From: Alphaproteobacteria bacterium
GTDB taxonomy: Bacteria; Pseudomonadota; Alphaproteobacteria; Micropepsales; Micropepsaceae
Direction: 5' to 3'
Length of the DNA stretch: 60,592 bases
Assembly: GCA_028871345.1 (NCBI GenBank)
Contig: JAGWNK010000023.1
Location: forward strand, 1-60,592
The notes under the pieces are model-generated. The model saw only the letters and a list, made by a program, of their open reading frames with translations, was not told the origin of the DNA and ran no database searches. The translations under genes and the position numbers were made by a program. Below are positions 1 to 9,838 of the stretch, in pieces (positions within the stretch are counted from its first letter, which is position 1; every line of letters begins with the position of its first letter).

Positions 1-54
1 GTTAACTCCCTCCAGTGCCAGGGCAATCTTGCGGACATCGGCGGGCGTGGACAT
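1..54 (-). CDS. N-terminal fragment of a MmcQ/YjbR-like protein
   Basis: Only the first 18 codons lie in the window; the gene runs off the left edge. The ATG at 54-52 opens MSTPADVRKIALALEG, which resembles the N-terminus of MmcQ/YjbR (DUF419) proteins, a small cytoplasmic fold with a double-wing DNA-binding-like shape and no firmly established role. It starts 29 bases downstream of the prs stop on the same strand and may be co-transcribed with it. The assignment rests on a short N-terminal match and is tentative. Confidence 0.4.
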   Translation of the reverse strand, partial: MSTPADVRKIALALEGVN

Positions 55-83
55 CAGCGCCTACGAGGAAAAGGGGGGCAATT

Positions 84-1046
<963 letters not shown>

Positions 1047-1253
1047 GGCGTGCACACCCCGCTTTATGACGTTCTGATGAAGCGGCTTTTAGCAAGGGGA
1101 GGGGGGTGGGTAAACCGTCTTCTCGACTTCCCAACACAATGCTCCAAAACGTCGCTGCGCAGCCGCTGCGACGCGTGGCGAATCGGCGGATTTGGGCTGC
1201 TCCACGCGGCAAACATGCAGCGCCGGTTGCGGCATGGCGACGAATGGCGCGGT

Positions 1254-1946
1254 TTACCGCAGCAGCCAGCCGAATCCTGTGCGAACGAAGTCCGTTCCGT
1301 TCTGACGGGCCGGCTCTCCGTGCGGAATGAAGACCTTGTCCGGCGCGAAATCGAGGATTCGCTGCACGGCCTGTCGGGTGCGCTCCCTGTGGCGGAAGGT
1401 GGCGCGCCATTCCCTGGGCGCCCCATGGTTGGGCTGGACGATCCCATCAAGGCGCGCCAGCCAGCCGCGCCATCCTTTGAACCAGTCCCGGGGGAAGTTC
1501 TGGATGAGGTCGCAGAAGATCGCCGTTTGGCTCTTCTTGTGGAGGAAAACGATCTCCGTGAGCACCGAACTGCCCGGCACGAGGACCTGGTCGATGTCGT
1601 CCGCCCAGTCCGGTTCGGGCGCTTCGTCCAGGACGGCGTCGAATGGAAGGTCGCGGCGCTTCCGCGCCAGCCCTGGCGGGGCGTAGAGCCGGGCGGCGGG
1701 ATAGGCTCGCTTCCACTCGGCCAGCCACAGATGATGCAGCTTGTTGGGCGACACGATGTGGCGGACGGTCCCCAAGGCATCGATCTCGGCGCGCATCGCC
1801 TGGTCGAGGGGCACCGGCGACCAGATGAAAAGGCTGCCGTTCCTGAGCCGGATCACGGCTCCCCGGGTCGGGTAGGGGAATCCGCAGAACGGCAAGATGG
1901 GGCCTTCGGCGCTCCAGAATTCCGGACCGAAGGACTCCAGCGCCAT
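1254..1946 (-). CDS. DUF4336 domain protein (metallo-beta-lactamase-like fold)
   Basis: A 230-residue protein matching the DUF4336 family, which is derived from the metallo-beta-lactamase fold but has no established reaction. Family-like stretches include the N-terminal strand region ending in SLFIWSPVPL and SPNKLHHLWLAEW, where the paired histidines resemble a reduced metal site, and a late IPHGEPA segment. There is no signal peptide or membrane segment, so it is probably cytoplasmic. It is the last gene of the lgt-midA-pgeF operon, starting 3 bases after the pgeF stop, so it is probably translated from the same message. The function cannot be stated from sequence. Confidence 0.8.
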   Translation of the reverse strand: MALESFGPEFWSAEGPILPFCGFPYPTRGAVIRLRNGSLFIWSPVPLDQAMRAEIDALGTVRHIVSPNKLHHLWLAEWKRAYPAARLYAPPGLARKRRDLPFDAVLDEAPEPDWADDIDQVLVPGSSVLTEIVFLHKKSQTAIFCDLIQNFPRDWFKGWRGWLARLDGIVQPNHGAPREWRATFRHRERTRQAVQRILDFAPDKVFIPHGEPARQNGTDFVRTGFGWLLR

Positions 1947-1949
1947 TCT

Positions 1950-2714
1950 TCAACCCTGCAGCACGATGGTCGACAACTCGCGCCCGTAATCGGTTTCGCC
2001 GCGGTGCGTGGCCCGGCGGAAGCTGAAGAAATCGGCATCGCGGGCATAGGTGTCTGCCGCCTGGAGTGTGACGGTGCCGACCCCGGCGCGCTGGAGGCGC
2101 ATGGCGACATAGCCTTCCAGGTCGAATCGGAAGAAGCCTTCGCGCGTGTTCGGTACGAAAAAGGCGGCGTTGTCCGGGTCGGCCTCCAGGAATGTCGCGC
2201 GGAACTGGTGGTCGACCTCGTAGCTCGCCTGTCCGATGCAGGGTCCGATCGCCGCGGCAATGCGACTGCGGACGGCGCCGAGCTTTTCCATCGCCGCCAG
2301 CACCGAATCGGTGACGCCGCCCATCGCCCCTTTCCAGCCGGCATGGGCGGCACCGATCACCCGTGCCTCTGCGTCGGCGAAGAGCACCGGCGCGCAATCG
2401 GCGGTAAGCACGCCAAGCGCGATGTCGGGGACATTGGTGACAGCCCCGTCCGCTTGCGGGCTGTGCTCGATTTTCCACGGTTCCGTCACGGTGACCGCTT
2501 TCGCGCTGTGCACCTGATAGAGTGTCGAAAGCGTGGACGCTCCGAGCGCCTGCAACGCCCGGCGCCGGTTCTCGATGACTTTGGCGCGGTCGTCGTTCGA
2601 GCCTGGGCCGCAGTTGAGGGAATCGTAGAGGCCTTGCGAAACGCCGCCCTGGCGGCCGAAGAAGGCGTGGGCGACGCCCGGAAGCATCAGGTTGTCGGCG
2701 GACAGGATCAGCAT
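1950..2714 (-). CDS. pgeF: Peptidoglycan editing factor PgeF (YfiH/laccase-domain family)
   Basis: A 254-residue member of the YfiH/DUF152 family. E. coli PgeF (YfiH) hydrolyses aberrant L-Ser-containing muropeptide precursors; other members show purine-nucleoside or phenol-oxidising activity, so substrate is less certain than family. The metal-site residues are present: QVHS (H69), ADCAPVL (C107) and HAGWKG (H124), with GPCIG following. The ATG at 2714 gives the typical start MLILSADNL; a GTG at 2750 would add twelve atypical residues but reduce the gap to midA to 15 bases. Its position downstream of lgt and midA suggests an envelope-maintenance operon. Confidence 0.9.
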   Translation of the reverse strand: MLILSADNLMLPGVAHAFFGRQGGVSQGLYDSLNCGPGSNDDRAKVIENRRRALQALGASTLSTLYQVHSAKAVTVTEPWKIEHSPQADGAVTNVPDIALGVLTADCAPVLFADAEARVIGAAHAGWKGAMGGVTDSVLAAMEKLGAVRSRIAAAIGPCIGQASYEVDHQFRATFLEADPDNAAFFVPNTREGFFRFDLEGYVAMRLQRAGVGTVTLQAADTYARDADFFSFRRATHRGETDYGRELSTIVLQG

Positions 2715-2765
2715 GCTGCGACGGATAGCACGGTTTGGCGCGCCCTCCACAATAAAGGTCGTGCG

Positions 2766-3842
2766 TCAGAAGCCGGGCAGCGGGGGCGCGTTCTTGGGGG
2801 CGACGCCCAGGGCTCTGAACAGGGACCCCATCTTGTCGGGGTTTACCAGCCGGTCGATGGCCGCGGCGATGGCGTCGGCCTGACCCGGGTTGGCCGCTAT
2901 CAGCCGCTCGGCTCTCGCAGCCATGCCCAGAGCCTGCAGGAAGCGGCCCTGAGGGACGGGCCCGTGGGCCGCGGCTCCGCCCGCCCGCACCGCCCGGGTC
3001 AACGCCACGAAATCGACATGGGCGCTGACGTCGACCTTGCCGGGGTCGACGAGCACGTCCGCATAGGCATGTCCTGCCACCGCCTGGAGAGTCTCGCCGT
3101 AGCCCGGCCCGTCGTAGCCGTAATCGATGATCAGTCCGCCGCCCCCGCACGCCGCAATGGTGGCGGCGATCTCCGCCGCCAGCGCCAGGCTGGCGGGCGA
3201 CACCTCGTAGAAGCCGCCCTCCGGAGCCTCGACCCGGTCGGGGGGGAGCAGAGACGGGTCGATGGCCGCCGGCGCCACGGCGAAGGCGAGCTTGCCCTCC
3301 CGGACGATCACCATCCGCTCGCACCAGCCCTTCTCGGTCTTCACGAACTGACGCACCGGAAGACAATCAAAGAACTCGTTGGCGATGAGGAACAGGGGGC
3401 GGTCGGCCGGCACGTCCCCGAAATGCTTATGCCAGCGGACGCGATCGTGCCCGGCGAGTGCTGTCTCCTGCCGCCGCTGCAGCCCGGGACTCGATTCGAT
3501 GAGAACAATCTCCGCGCCATCGAGGAAGTCGGGCATCACAACCTTGAGGGCACGCAGTGCGTCAGCCATCAGGGTGCCGCGCCCTGGTCCCAATTCCATC
3601 AGCCGGGGGCGATCGGGCCGGCCCTGATCCAGCCAGGTCTGCGCCACCCACAGGCCCGCAAGCTCCCCGTACGCCTGGCTGATTTCCGGTGCCGTGATGA
3701 AATGCTGTCCGATCGGTTCTCCCGCCGCATAGGCGCCGCCCTCCGGGTCGTAGAGGCAGAGCGACATGAACTGCGCCACCGACAGCGGGCCTTCGGCGCC
3801 GATCAGTTCGGCGATGCGGTGGCCGAGCGTGTTCACGCCCAT
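2766..3842 (-). CDS. midA: SAM-dependent methyltransferase, MidA/NDUFAF7 family
   Basis: A 358-residue class I methyltransferase of the MidA (DUF185) family. The mitochondrial relative NDUFAF7 methylates an arginine of complex I subunit NDUFS2, so a similar role on NuoD is plausible but inferred. The SAM-binding loop MELGPGRGTLMADALRAL and the downstream IANEFFDCLPVRQF motif, both hallmarks of the family, are visible. The chosen ATG at 3842 overlaps the end of lgt by 10 bases, indicating translational coupling; a longer reading starting at 3890 has an atypical N-terminus. It is followed by pgeF. Confidence 0.9.
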   Translation of the reverse strand: MGVNTLGHRIAELIGAEGPLSVAQFMSLCLYDPEGGAYAAGEPIGQHFITAPEISQAYGELAGLWVAQTWLDQGRPDRPRLMELGPGRGTLMADALRALKVVMPDFLDGAEIVLIESSPGLQRRQETALAGHDRVRWHKHFGDVPADRPLFLIANEFFDCLPVRQFVKTEKGWCERMVIVREGKLAFAVAPAAIDPSLLPPDRVEAPEGGFYEVSPASLALAAEIAATIAACGGGGLIIDYGYDGPGYGETLQAVAGHAYADVLVDPGKVDVSAHVDFVALTRAVRAGGAAAHGPVPQGRFLQALGMAARAERLIAANPGQADAIAAAIDRLVNPDKMGSLFRALGVAPKNAPPLPGF

Positions 3843-4762
3843 TGCGGGCGTTTGTACGCCGCCCAGATGAAGAAGGCGGCGACGGCCCACATGGGAATAC
3901 TGAGCAGCATGCCCATGCTGAACCAGCTCGATCCGGCAATCATTGATTCCGAATCGCGGAAGAACTCGACGAAGAATCGAGCTGCGCCATACCCGGCGAA
4001 GAACAGACCCGTGATGAACCCCGGCCGCTTATGCAGCTGGTATCGCCTGATGCAGAGCTGCAGGGCCAGGAACAACACCAGTCCTTCGAGACCCGCTTCA
4101 TACAGCTGGCTTGGATGGCGCGGCGAAAGGCCGGCCGGGCACCGCCCGTATGTTTCGATCACGGTCCGGTTGCAGAACACCATGCCCCAGGGCGCGTCGG
4201 TCACCTTGCCCCACAGCTCGCCATTGATGAAGTTGGCGATGCGTCCGAAAAACAAGCCGATCGGAGTGACCGAGGCGACGAGATCGCCGATCGTCAGGAC
4301 GCTGAGCTTGCGGTTGCGGCAGAACAGGACGATCGCCACCACGACCCCGATCAGGCCGCCGTGGAAGGACATTCCGAGAAGGCGCGGCACCCAGCCATTC
4401 CATTCGGCGATCAGGCGGAGGGGATTGTGCACATAGCCCCATGGCAGGTCGCCGCAGTCGCGCCCGTTCCAGAAGCCGCAGAAGAATATGCCGTAGAACA
4501 GATCATAGCCCAGGCGGCCGCCGACGATGACACCGAGCGTCGTCCACACGAAGAGGTCGCCGATGTCGTCAGGCTTTGCTGGCGCCTTGCCGTTGAAAGG
4601 GGGATTTTTCCACAGGCTTGCCTGCCGCACCATCTTCACCAGCAGCCACCAGCCAAGCAGCAGGCCGGTGATGTAGGAGATCGCGTACCAGCGCACGGCC
4701 AACGGTCCCAGGTGGATGAAGACCGGGTCGATGTTGGGGTAGGTGAGGGTGGCTTCGAGCAT
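3833..4762 (-). CDS. lgt: Prolipoprotein diacylglyceryl transferase
   Basis: Inner-membrane enzyme that transfers diacylglycerol from phosphatidylglycerol to the lipobox cysteine of prolipoproteins. The 309-residue product has about seven hydrophobic segments and the Lgt signature GRIANFINGELWG at residues 173-185; SFHGG (H134) matches the essential-histidine region. Start ATG at 4762 gives the family-like MLEATLTYPNIDPV; the longer frame upstream is not typical. It heads the operon lgt-midA-pgeF-DUF4336. Its substrates in this window include the lipobox proteins at 15619, 22623, 36313, 38748 and 39702. Confidence 0.97.
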   Translation of the reverse strand: MLEATLTYPNIDPVFIHLGPLAVRWYAISYITGLLLGWWLLVKMVRQASLWKNPPFNGKAPAKPDDIGDLFVWTTLGVIVGGRLGYDLFYGIFFCGFWNGRDCGDLPWGYVHNPLRLIAEWNGWVPRLLGMSFHGGLIGVVVAIVLFCRNRKLSVLTIGDLVASVTPIGLFFGRIANFINGELWGKVTDAPWGMVFCNRTVIETYGRCPAGLSPRHPSQLYEAGLEGLVLFLALQLCIRRYQLHKRPGFITGLFFAGYGAARFFVEFFRDSESMIAGSSWFSMGMLLSIPMWAVAAFFIWAAYKRPQWA

Positions 4763-4892
4763 CGGGTTAGGACGGGCTGCTTCGCGTGTCGTGTCAAGAA
4801 GGTGTCTCGCAGCACTCCGGAGGGCCGGAGGGCCCCTATTCCCTAATCCCGATCCGCTGCTTAAGTAAGGGGTCAAACCCCTGGAGGTGCCG

Positions 4893-5183
4893 ATGCAGAC
4901 CCAAAATCCGTTCCTCGATGGGCTGGCGAAGATCATGACCGACGCGGCCGGCGCGGCGCAGGGCGTGCGCGCCGAAATAGACACTTTCGTGAAACAGCGC
5001 CTCGAAAAGCTCATCGCGGACATGGATCTGGTATCGCGCGAGGAATTCGAAGCGGTGAAGGCGATGGCCAGCCGGGCGCGCAGCGATGCCGAGCGGCTGG
5101 AGGCGCGCGTTGCGGCGCTGGAGCGGCGCAATGCGAGTCCGAGGCGCCGCATTCCTGCCAAAAAGCGGCGGTCCGCCCCCTGA
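4893..5183 (+). CDS. ubiK: Accessory factor UbiK family protein
   Basis: A 96-residue BMFP/UbiK (YqiC-type) protein: an N-terminal amphipathic stretch (NPFLDGLAKIM) followed by a C-terminal coiled coil (roughly residues 45-80) rich in Arg, Glu and Ala, then a basic tail. In E. coli UbiK helps the aerobic ubiquinone biosynthesis complex and binds membranes. The ATG at 4893 is preferred over GTG at 4887 because GGAGG at 4883-4887 is correctly spaced for it. It is divergent from lgt, with about 130 bases between the two starts. Confidence 0.85.
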   Translation: MQTQNPFLDGLAKIMTDAAGAAQGVRAEIDTFVKQRLEKLIADMDLVSREEFEAVKAMASRARSDAERLEARVAALERRNASPRRRIPAKKRRSAP

Positions 5184-5319
5184 TTTGGGTCGCGGCTCCG
5201 AAGCTGTGAGTTGCCCAAATCGTCCAACGCCCATCGCAGACAGACTCTTGTCACCCCGCAAAATCTTGTGTCAGGTTGACACTCAACTGCTTCGTTTTGC
5301 GTCGCTTGGGGAGTCGGGA

Positions 5320-5823
5320 ATGACTGTCATCCACCAGATCGAATCCACCGGCCGCTCGCATCCGCTGGATCTTCTGGAGCGGACGGTGGAGGAGAACGGC
5401 TGGGCCTTCGAGCGATCGAATGCGGACGAGCTGAACCTCTCGGTGGCCGGCCGTTGGTCCGACCACCATTTCAGCTTCACCTGGCGGGAGGACCTGCAGT
5501 CGCTGCACCTTTCCAGCGCCTTCGACATGCGGGTCAAGGGCGATACGCGGCGCGCCGACGTCGCGGCGCTTCTGATGTTCGTCAATGCAAGGCTGTGGAT
5601 CGGGCATTTCGACCTTTGGCCGGAGGACGGCACCATCGTCTTTCGCCACGCCATGATCTTTCCGGACGCGCATGCCAGTGCCGCGCAGTGCGAAGCGCTT
5701 CTCAACCTCGCCCTCGAAGCCTGCGAGCATTACTACCCGGCGTTCCAGTTCGTGCTGTGGGGCGGCAAGTCCGCCGAGGAAGCCGTCGCGGCCGCGATTC
5801 TGGAGTGCCAGGGGCAGGCCTGA
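5320..5823 (+). CDS. YbjN domain-containing protein
   Basis: A 167-residue soluble protein with a YbjN-type domain covering nearly its whole length, related in fold to type III secretion chaperones but of unknown role. Recognisable segments are the early HPLDLLERTVEENGW, the central VNARLWIGHFDLW, and FRHAMIF. The ATG at 5320 follows a GGGGAG ribosome-binding sequence. It lies 87 bases before proC on the same strand; this YbjN-proC neighbourhood is frequent in alphaproteobacteria. No signal peptide is seen. Confidence 0.85.
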   Translation: MTVIHQIESTGRSHPLDLLERTVEENGWAFERSNADELNLSVAGRWSDHHFSFTWREDLQSLHLSSAFDMRVKGDTRRADVAALLMFVNARLWIGHFDLWPEDGTIVFRHAMIFPDAHASAAQCEALLNLALEACEHYYPAFQFVLWGGKSAEEAVAAAILECQGQA

Positions 5824-5910
5824 CGCCGAGCTGGAATATCGGCAATAGGCGCTTTTGCCTGCCTTGCGAGGCGCGTGCGGACCCTGCGGAGGTCCTGAGG
5901 AGGAGAAGCC

Positions 5911-6714
5911 ATGAGCGCTCCCATACTTTTGATCGGCGCCGGCAAGATGGGAACCGCCCTCATCAAGGGCTGGATCAAGGCCGGGCTGGGTCCCATCACG
6001 GCCGTGGAGCCTCATCCCTCGCCCCTGCTGCGGAAGCTGGAGGGACCGATGCTCGCCACCGATCTGAAGCGCGTCTCGCACGACGGCTGGCGCGCCTGCG
6101 TCGTAGCGCTCAAGCCGCAGGTGTTGCGGGCGGAAGCCGCGCACCTCAAGGCCATCGCCGACAAGGGCACGCCGATGATCTCCATCGCCGCCGGCACCAG
6201 CGTGAAGTTCATGGCCAAACATTGGGGTGCCCAGGCCCGCATCGTGCGGGCCATGCCGAACACGCCGGGTGCCGTCGACCGCGGCATCACGGCGCTCTAT
6301 GCGGCACCGACGGCGACCGCCCACGACCGCACACTGGCGACCTCTCTGCTGTCGGCCATCGGCAAGACCGTGTGGCTCAAGAGCGAGGCCCAGATCGACG
6401 CCGCGACGGCGGTGTCCGGCAGTGGTCCGGCCTATGTCTATGCCTTGGTCGAGGCGCTGGCGGCGGCGGGGGTTGCGGCGGGCCTCCCCCACGAAACGTC
6501 CATGTCCCTCGCGCGAGCGACAGTGGCGGGGACGGGCGCGCTGCTGGATGCGGATCCGCGCGAGCCTTCCGAACTGCGCCGCGATGTGGCGACCCCGGGT
6601 GGTACGACGGAAGCGGCCTTCAAGATTCTGCTCGCCGAGGACGGGCTCGAGGCGCTCATGACACGCGCGGTCGCTGCCGCAAAAGCGCGTGCGGAAGAGC
6701 TGACGCGCAGTTAG
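5911..6714 (+). CDS. proC: Pyrroline-5-carboxylate reductase
   Basis: Catalyses the last step of proline synthesis, reducing 1-pyrroline-5-carboxylate with NAD(P)H in the cytoplasm. The 267-residue product starts with a Rossmann glycine motif LIGAGKMG (residues 7-14) and carries the C-terminal family signature ending RRDVATPGGTTEAA. A strong AGGAGG lies just before the ATG. Its last codons overlap the end of pruA by four bases on the opposite strand, so the gene for making proline and the gene for oxidising its intermediate share a 3' end. Confidence 0.97.
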   Translation: MSAPILLIGAGKMGTALIKGWIKAGLGPITAVEPHPSPLLRKLEGPMLATDLKRVSHDGWRACVVALKPQVLRAEAAHLKAIADKGTPMISIAAGTSVKFMAKHWGAQARIVRAMPNTPGAVDRGITALYAAPTATAHDRTLATSLLSAIGKTVWLKSEAQIDAATAVSGSGPAYVYALVEALAAAGVAAGLPHETSMSLARATVAGTGALLDADPREPSELRRDVATPGGTTEAAFKILLAEDGLEALMTRAVAAAKARAEELTRS

Positions 6715-8348
6715 CGTTCCGCCATGAAGGGATAGCGCCAGTCCTTCGGCGGCACGAACGTTTCCTTGATCGTGCGCGGCGACAGCCACCGCATCAGGTT
6801 CCACATCGAGCCAGCCTTGTCGTTCGTGCCCGAGGCGCGTCCGCCGCCGAACGGTTGCTGCCCGACCACGGCGCCGGTCGGCTTGTCGTTGATGTAGAAG
6901 TTCCCCGCTGCGTGGCGAAGACCCGCTTGGGCGGCTGCGACGGCGGCGATGTCGGTGGCGAAGATTGATCCCGTCAGCCCATAATCGCTCGACTGATCGA
7001 TCAAGGCGACGACAGCGGAAAAATCCCCGTCATCGTAGGCGTAGGCCGTTACGATGGGGCCGAAAAGCTCCTCTTTCATGAGTCGGGCTTGCGGATCGCT
7101 TGTCTCGACCAGAGTCGGTCCAACAAACCACCCGTCCTTCGCCTCGGCGGTGCCGCCGCAGACGATTTTGTACCGCGGATCATGGCGCGCCTCGTCCTGC
7201 GCGGCATTCAACTTGCGCCAGGATGATTCGTCGATGACGGCGCCCATGAAATTGCGGAAGTCGGCGATGTCGCCCATCGCGATGCTTTCGATCCCGGAAA
7301 CCAGTCGATCCTTCAGTGTCCGCCACAGGCTCTTCGGTACGTAGATCCGCGAGGCGGCCGAGCACTTCTGTCCCTGGTATTCGAAACCGCCGCGAATGAT
7401 GGCGGTCGCAAGCGCATCGATGTCGGCGCTCGCATGCGCCAGGATGAAGTTCTTTCCACCCGTCTCGCCGACCAGCCTGGGATAGCTGCGGTAGCGGCCT
7501 TCTCCGGTCCGCTTCACGATGGCATTGAAAACGGCTGTCGAGCCGGTGAAATGCACGCCCGCCAGCAATGGATGGGCAAGCGCGATATCCGAGATTTCCG
7601 ATGCCTTGCCGTAAACGAGGTTGATGACCCCTGCCGGCAATCCGGCCCGCTTCAAGATATCCATGATGTAGTGCGCCGACAGCTTCGCCGCAGAGGCGGG
7701 CTTCCACAGCACGGTATTGCCTGCCAGTGCCGGAGCCGTCGGCAGGTTGCCGGCAATGGACGTGAAGTTGAACGGTGTGACCGCCAGGACGAAACCGTCG
7801 AGCGGACGGTAGTCGACGCGGTTCCAGACGCCGGGCGGCGAAATGGGCTGGTGCGCATAGATCTGCGCCAGGAAGGCGGCGTTGAATCGCCAGAAATCGG
7901 CGAGTTCTGCGGCGGCGTCGATCTCCGCCTGGTGCACGGTCTTGGATTGTCCCAGCATGGTCGCGGCATTCAACGTGTCGCGGTAAGGACCGCTCAGCAG
8001 GTCGGCGGCGCGCAGGAAAACGGCGGCGCGCTCCTGCCACGGCGTCACGCCCCAGGCCTTGCGGGCCTGCAACGCGGCCGCGATGGCCGCCTCGATTTCA
8101 CTGGGACCGCCCGCGTGCGCGTCTGCCAGCACATGCGCGTGGCGGTGCGGTACGACCGATGGCTGGAGCTTTCCCGTCCGGACATCCTCGCCGCCGATTA
8201 CCAGGGGCAATTCGATGCGCTGCGCCGCCATTTCGGCGAGGCGCGCCTTGATCGATGCCCGCTCGGGAGTTCCAGGGGCATAGGTCCGCACGGGTTCGTT
8301 CTGCGCCGGCGGCAGGGCGCCAACGGCGTCGAGGGGCTCGAAGGACAT
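6711..8348 (-). CDS. pruA: L-glutamate gamma-semialdehyde dehydrogenase (P5C dehydrogenase)
   Basis: Oxidises glutamate semialdehyde/P5C to glutamate with NAD+, the second step of proline degradation. It is a standalone 545-residue enzyme, without a fused PutA proline dehydrogenase domain. Aldehyde dehydrogenase landmarks are TPFNFTSIAGN, the catalytic-base region LVGETGGKNF and the nucleophile in EYQGQKCSAASR. The ATG at 8348 has GGAG six bases upstream; ATG 8360 and GTG 8363 are alternatives. No proline dehydrogenase gene is visible nearby, so P5C may come from an unlinked gene or from ornithine catabolism. Confidence 0.95.
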   Translation of the reverse strand: MSFEPLDAVGALPPAQNEPVRTYAPGTPERASIKARLAEMAAQRIELPLVIGGEDVRTGKLQPSVVPHRHAHVLADAHAGGPSEIEAAIAAALQARKAWGVTPWQERAAVFLRAADLLSGPYRDTLNAATMLGQSKTVHQAEIDAAAELADFWRFNAAFLAQIYAHQPISPPGVWNRVDYRPLDGFVLAVTPFNFTSIAGNLPTAPALAGNTVLWKPASAAKLSAHYIMDILKRAGLPAGVINLVYGKASEISDIALAHPLLAGVHFTGSTAVFNAIVKRTGEGRYRSYPRLVGETGGKNFILAHASADIDALATAIIRGGFEYQGQKCSAASRIYVPKSLWRTLKDRLVSGIESIAMGDIADFRNFMGAVIDESSWRKLNAAQDEARHDPRYKIVCGGTAEAKDGWFVGPTLVETSDPQARLMKEELFGPIVTAYAYDDGDFSAVVALIDQSSDYGLTGSIFATDIAAVAAAQAGLRHAAGNFYINDKPTGAVVGQQPFGGGRASGTNDKAGSMWNLMRWLSPRTIKETFVPPKDWRYPFMAER

Positions 8349-8489
8349 CAGTTGCTCCATCACTGCGACCGACGCGACTATAGGCTCGTCTGCGAGGAGG
8401 CGCAGCGATCAGAATCCTGCGCAAGAATTGCTTCCGCAACTCGCCTCGAAATTATATTTCTGTCGCCCGGAGAGTTGTGAGCTTGTCGA

Positions 8490-9836
8490 TTACACCGGCA
8501 GGCGGATCATGGCTCGCAGCCCTCCGAGCGGACTGTCGGAGAGGACGAGCTCGCCGCCATGGGCGCGGGCGATGTCGCGGGCGATGGCCAGGCCGAGGCC
8601 CACGCCTCCACTCTGCAGATTGCGCCCTTCGTCGAGCCGATGGAACGGTCGGAAGGCCTCTTCGCGCTTGTCTTCCGGTATGCCGGGGCCGTCGTCATCC
8701 ACCAGAATTTCGACGAAGCGCGAGTCAAGCACCAGCGAGACGGACACATGGCGACCGTGCTTCAAGGCATTGTCCATCAGGTTCGTCACGCAGCGCCGCA
8801 GGGCGCTGGGCTTGACCGACAACATGAGTCCATTCGTCAGATCGAGCGATACCCTATCGGGGCCTGCCGCCCGCGCCCGCGCCGCGGCCTGCGCGGCGTC
8901 GCCCACCAATTCGCCGAGATTGGTCGGCACCGCGCTTTCGCCGCCTTCACCGCGCGCAAAATCGAGATATTCATCGAGCATGCGTTCCATCTCGGTGACA
9001 TCCTCCTGCAGCGCGGCAGTGTCGGGTCCAGGCTTCATCATCGCCAACTGGAGGTGGATGCGGGTGAGCGGCGTCTTGAGATCATGGCTGACGCCGGCCA
9101 GCATCTCGGTTCTCTGCTGGACATGGCGCTCGATGCGTTCACGCATGGTGAGAAAAGCCTGCGCCGCCCGACGCACTTCAGTGGCACCGTATGGCTTGAA
9201 GTCCGGAACGGCCCTCCCCTTGCCGAAGGCGTCGGCCGCGCGGGCCAGGCGTTCGATGGGGCGCACCTGGTTGCGCAGGAACAGGATCGCCACCGCAAGA
9301 AGGATCAGCGACGATCCCAGCATCCAGACAATGAAGATGTCCGGGCTCGAAACGGTGATCCGATCGCGCGGCACCACGACACGCAGGACGCCGCCGCGAA
9401 CCTCCACCGTGATCTCGATCTTGCGCTTGCCGGCGATGCTCCTGGTCGCGAAATCGCGCTCTTCGCCGATCTGCTGGCCGATGACGTCGTCCAGCGCGCG
9501 GTCGATGCTCGATCGATAGGGCGCCTCACGGTGGGCGATCCTGCCGCCCGGTTCCATGGTGATGTCGTAGCGCAGCTGCTCGGCAGCGAGCGCACGCAGC
9601 CGACTCCGCTCCGGCTCGGAATACCGGTCCTCTTGCGCCACCAACAGGGCGACGTCTGCAGCGACGTCGAGCGCCATGCGGTGCGTGGTGGTTTCGAGAT
9701 CCCGCTCGAAGAACACGTAGGAAACGATGGCCTGCAGCAGAACCATAGGGGCCACGATGATGATCAGCGATCGGCCGAACAGCCCGCGCGGCATGAAGCG
9801 CTTGATGAAGCGGCCGGGGCGCAGGCGCGCGATCAT
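8490..9836 (-). CDS. EnvZ-like sensor histidine kinase
   Basis: A 448-residue membrane kinase. Order: short basic N-terminus, transmembrane helix near residues 20-40, periplasmic segment of about 120 residues, second transmembrane helix (VWMLGSSLILLAVAILFL), HAMP domain, H-box GVSHDLKTPLTRI with the phosphoacceptor histidine, N-box NLMDNALKHG, and G-boxes DDDGPGIP and GVGLGLAIA. It follows the response regulator gene with two bases between stop and start, and is the third gene of a MarR-regulator-kinase operon. The ligand is not predictable; EnvZ-type kinases often sense osmotic or envelope stress. Confidence 0.93.
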   Translation of the reverse strand: MIARLRPGRFIKRFMPRGLFGRSLIIIVAPMVLLQAIVSYVFFERDLETTTHRMALDVAADVALLVAQEDRYSEPERSRLRALAAEQLRYDITMEPGGRIAHREAPYRSSIDRALDDVIGQQIGEERDFATRSIAGKRKIEITVEVRGGVLRVVVPRDRITVSSPDIFIVWMLGSSLILLAVAILFLRNQVRPIERLARAADAFGKGRAVPDFKPYGATEVRRAAQAFLTMRERIERHVQQRTEMLAGVSHDLKTPLTRIHLQLAMMKPGPDTAALQEDVTEMERMLDEYLDFARGEGGESAVPTNLGELVGDAAQAAARARAAGPDRVSLDLTNGLMLSVKPSALRRCVTNLMDNALKHGRHVSVSLVLDSRFVEILVDDDGPGIPEDKREEAFRPFHRLDEGRNLQSGGVGLGLAIARDIARAHGGELVLSDSPLGGLRAMIRLPV

Positions 9837-9838
9837 GG

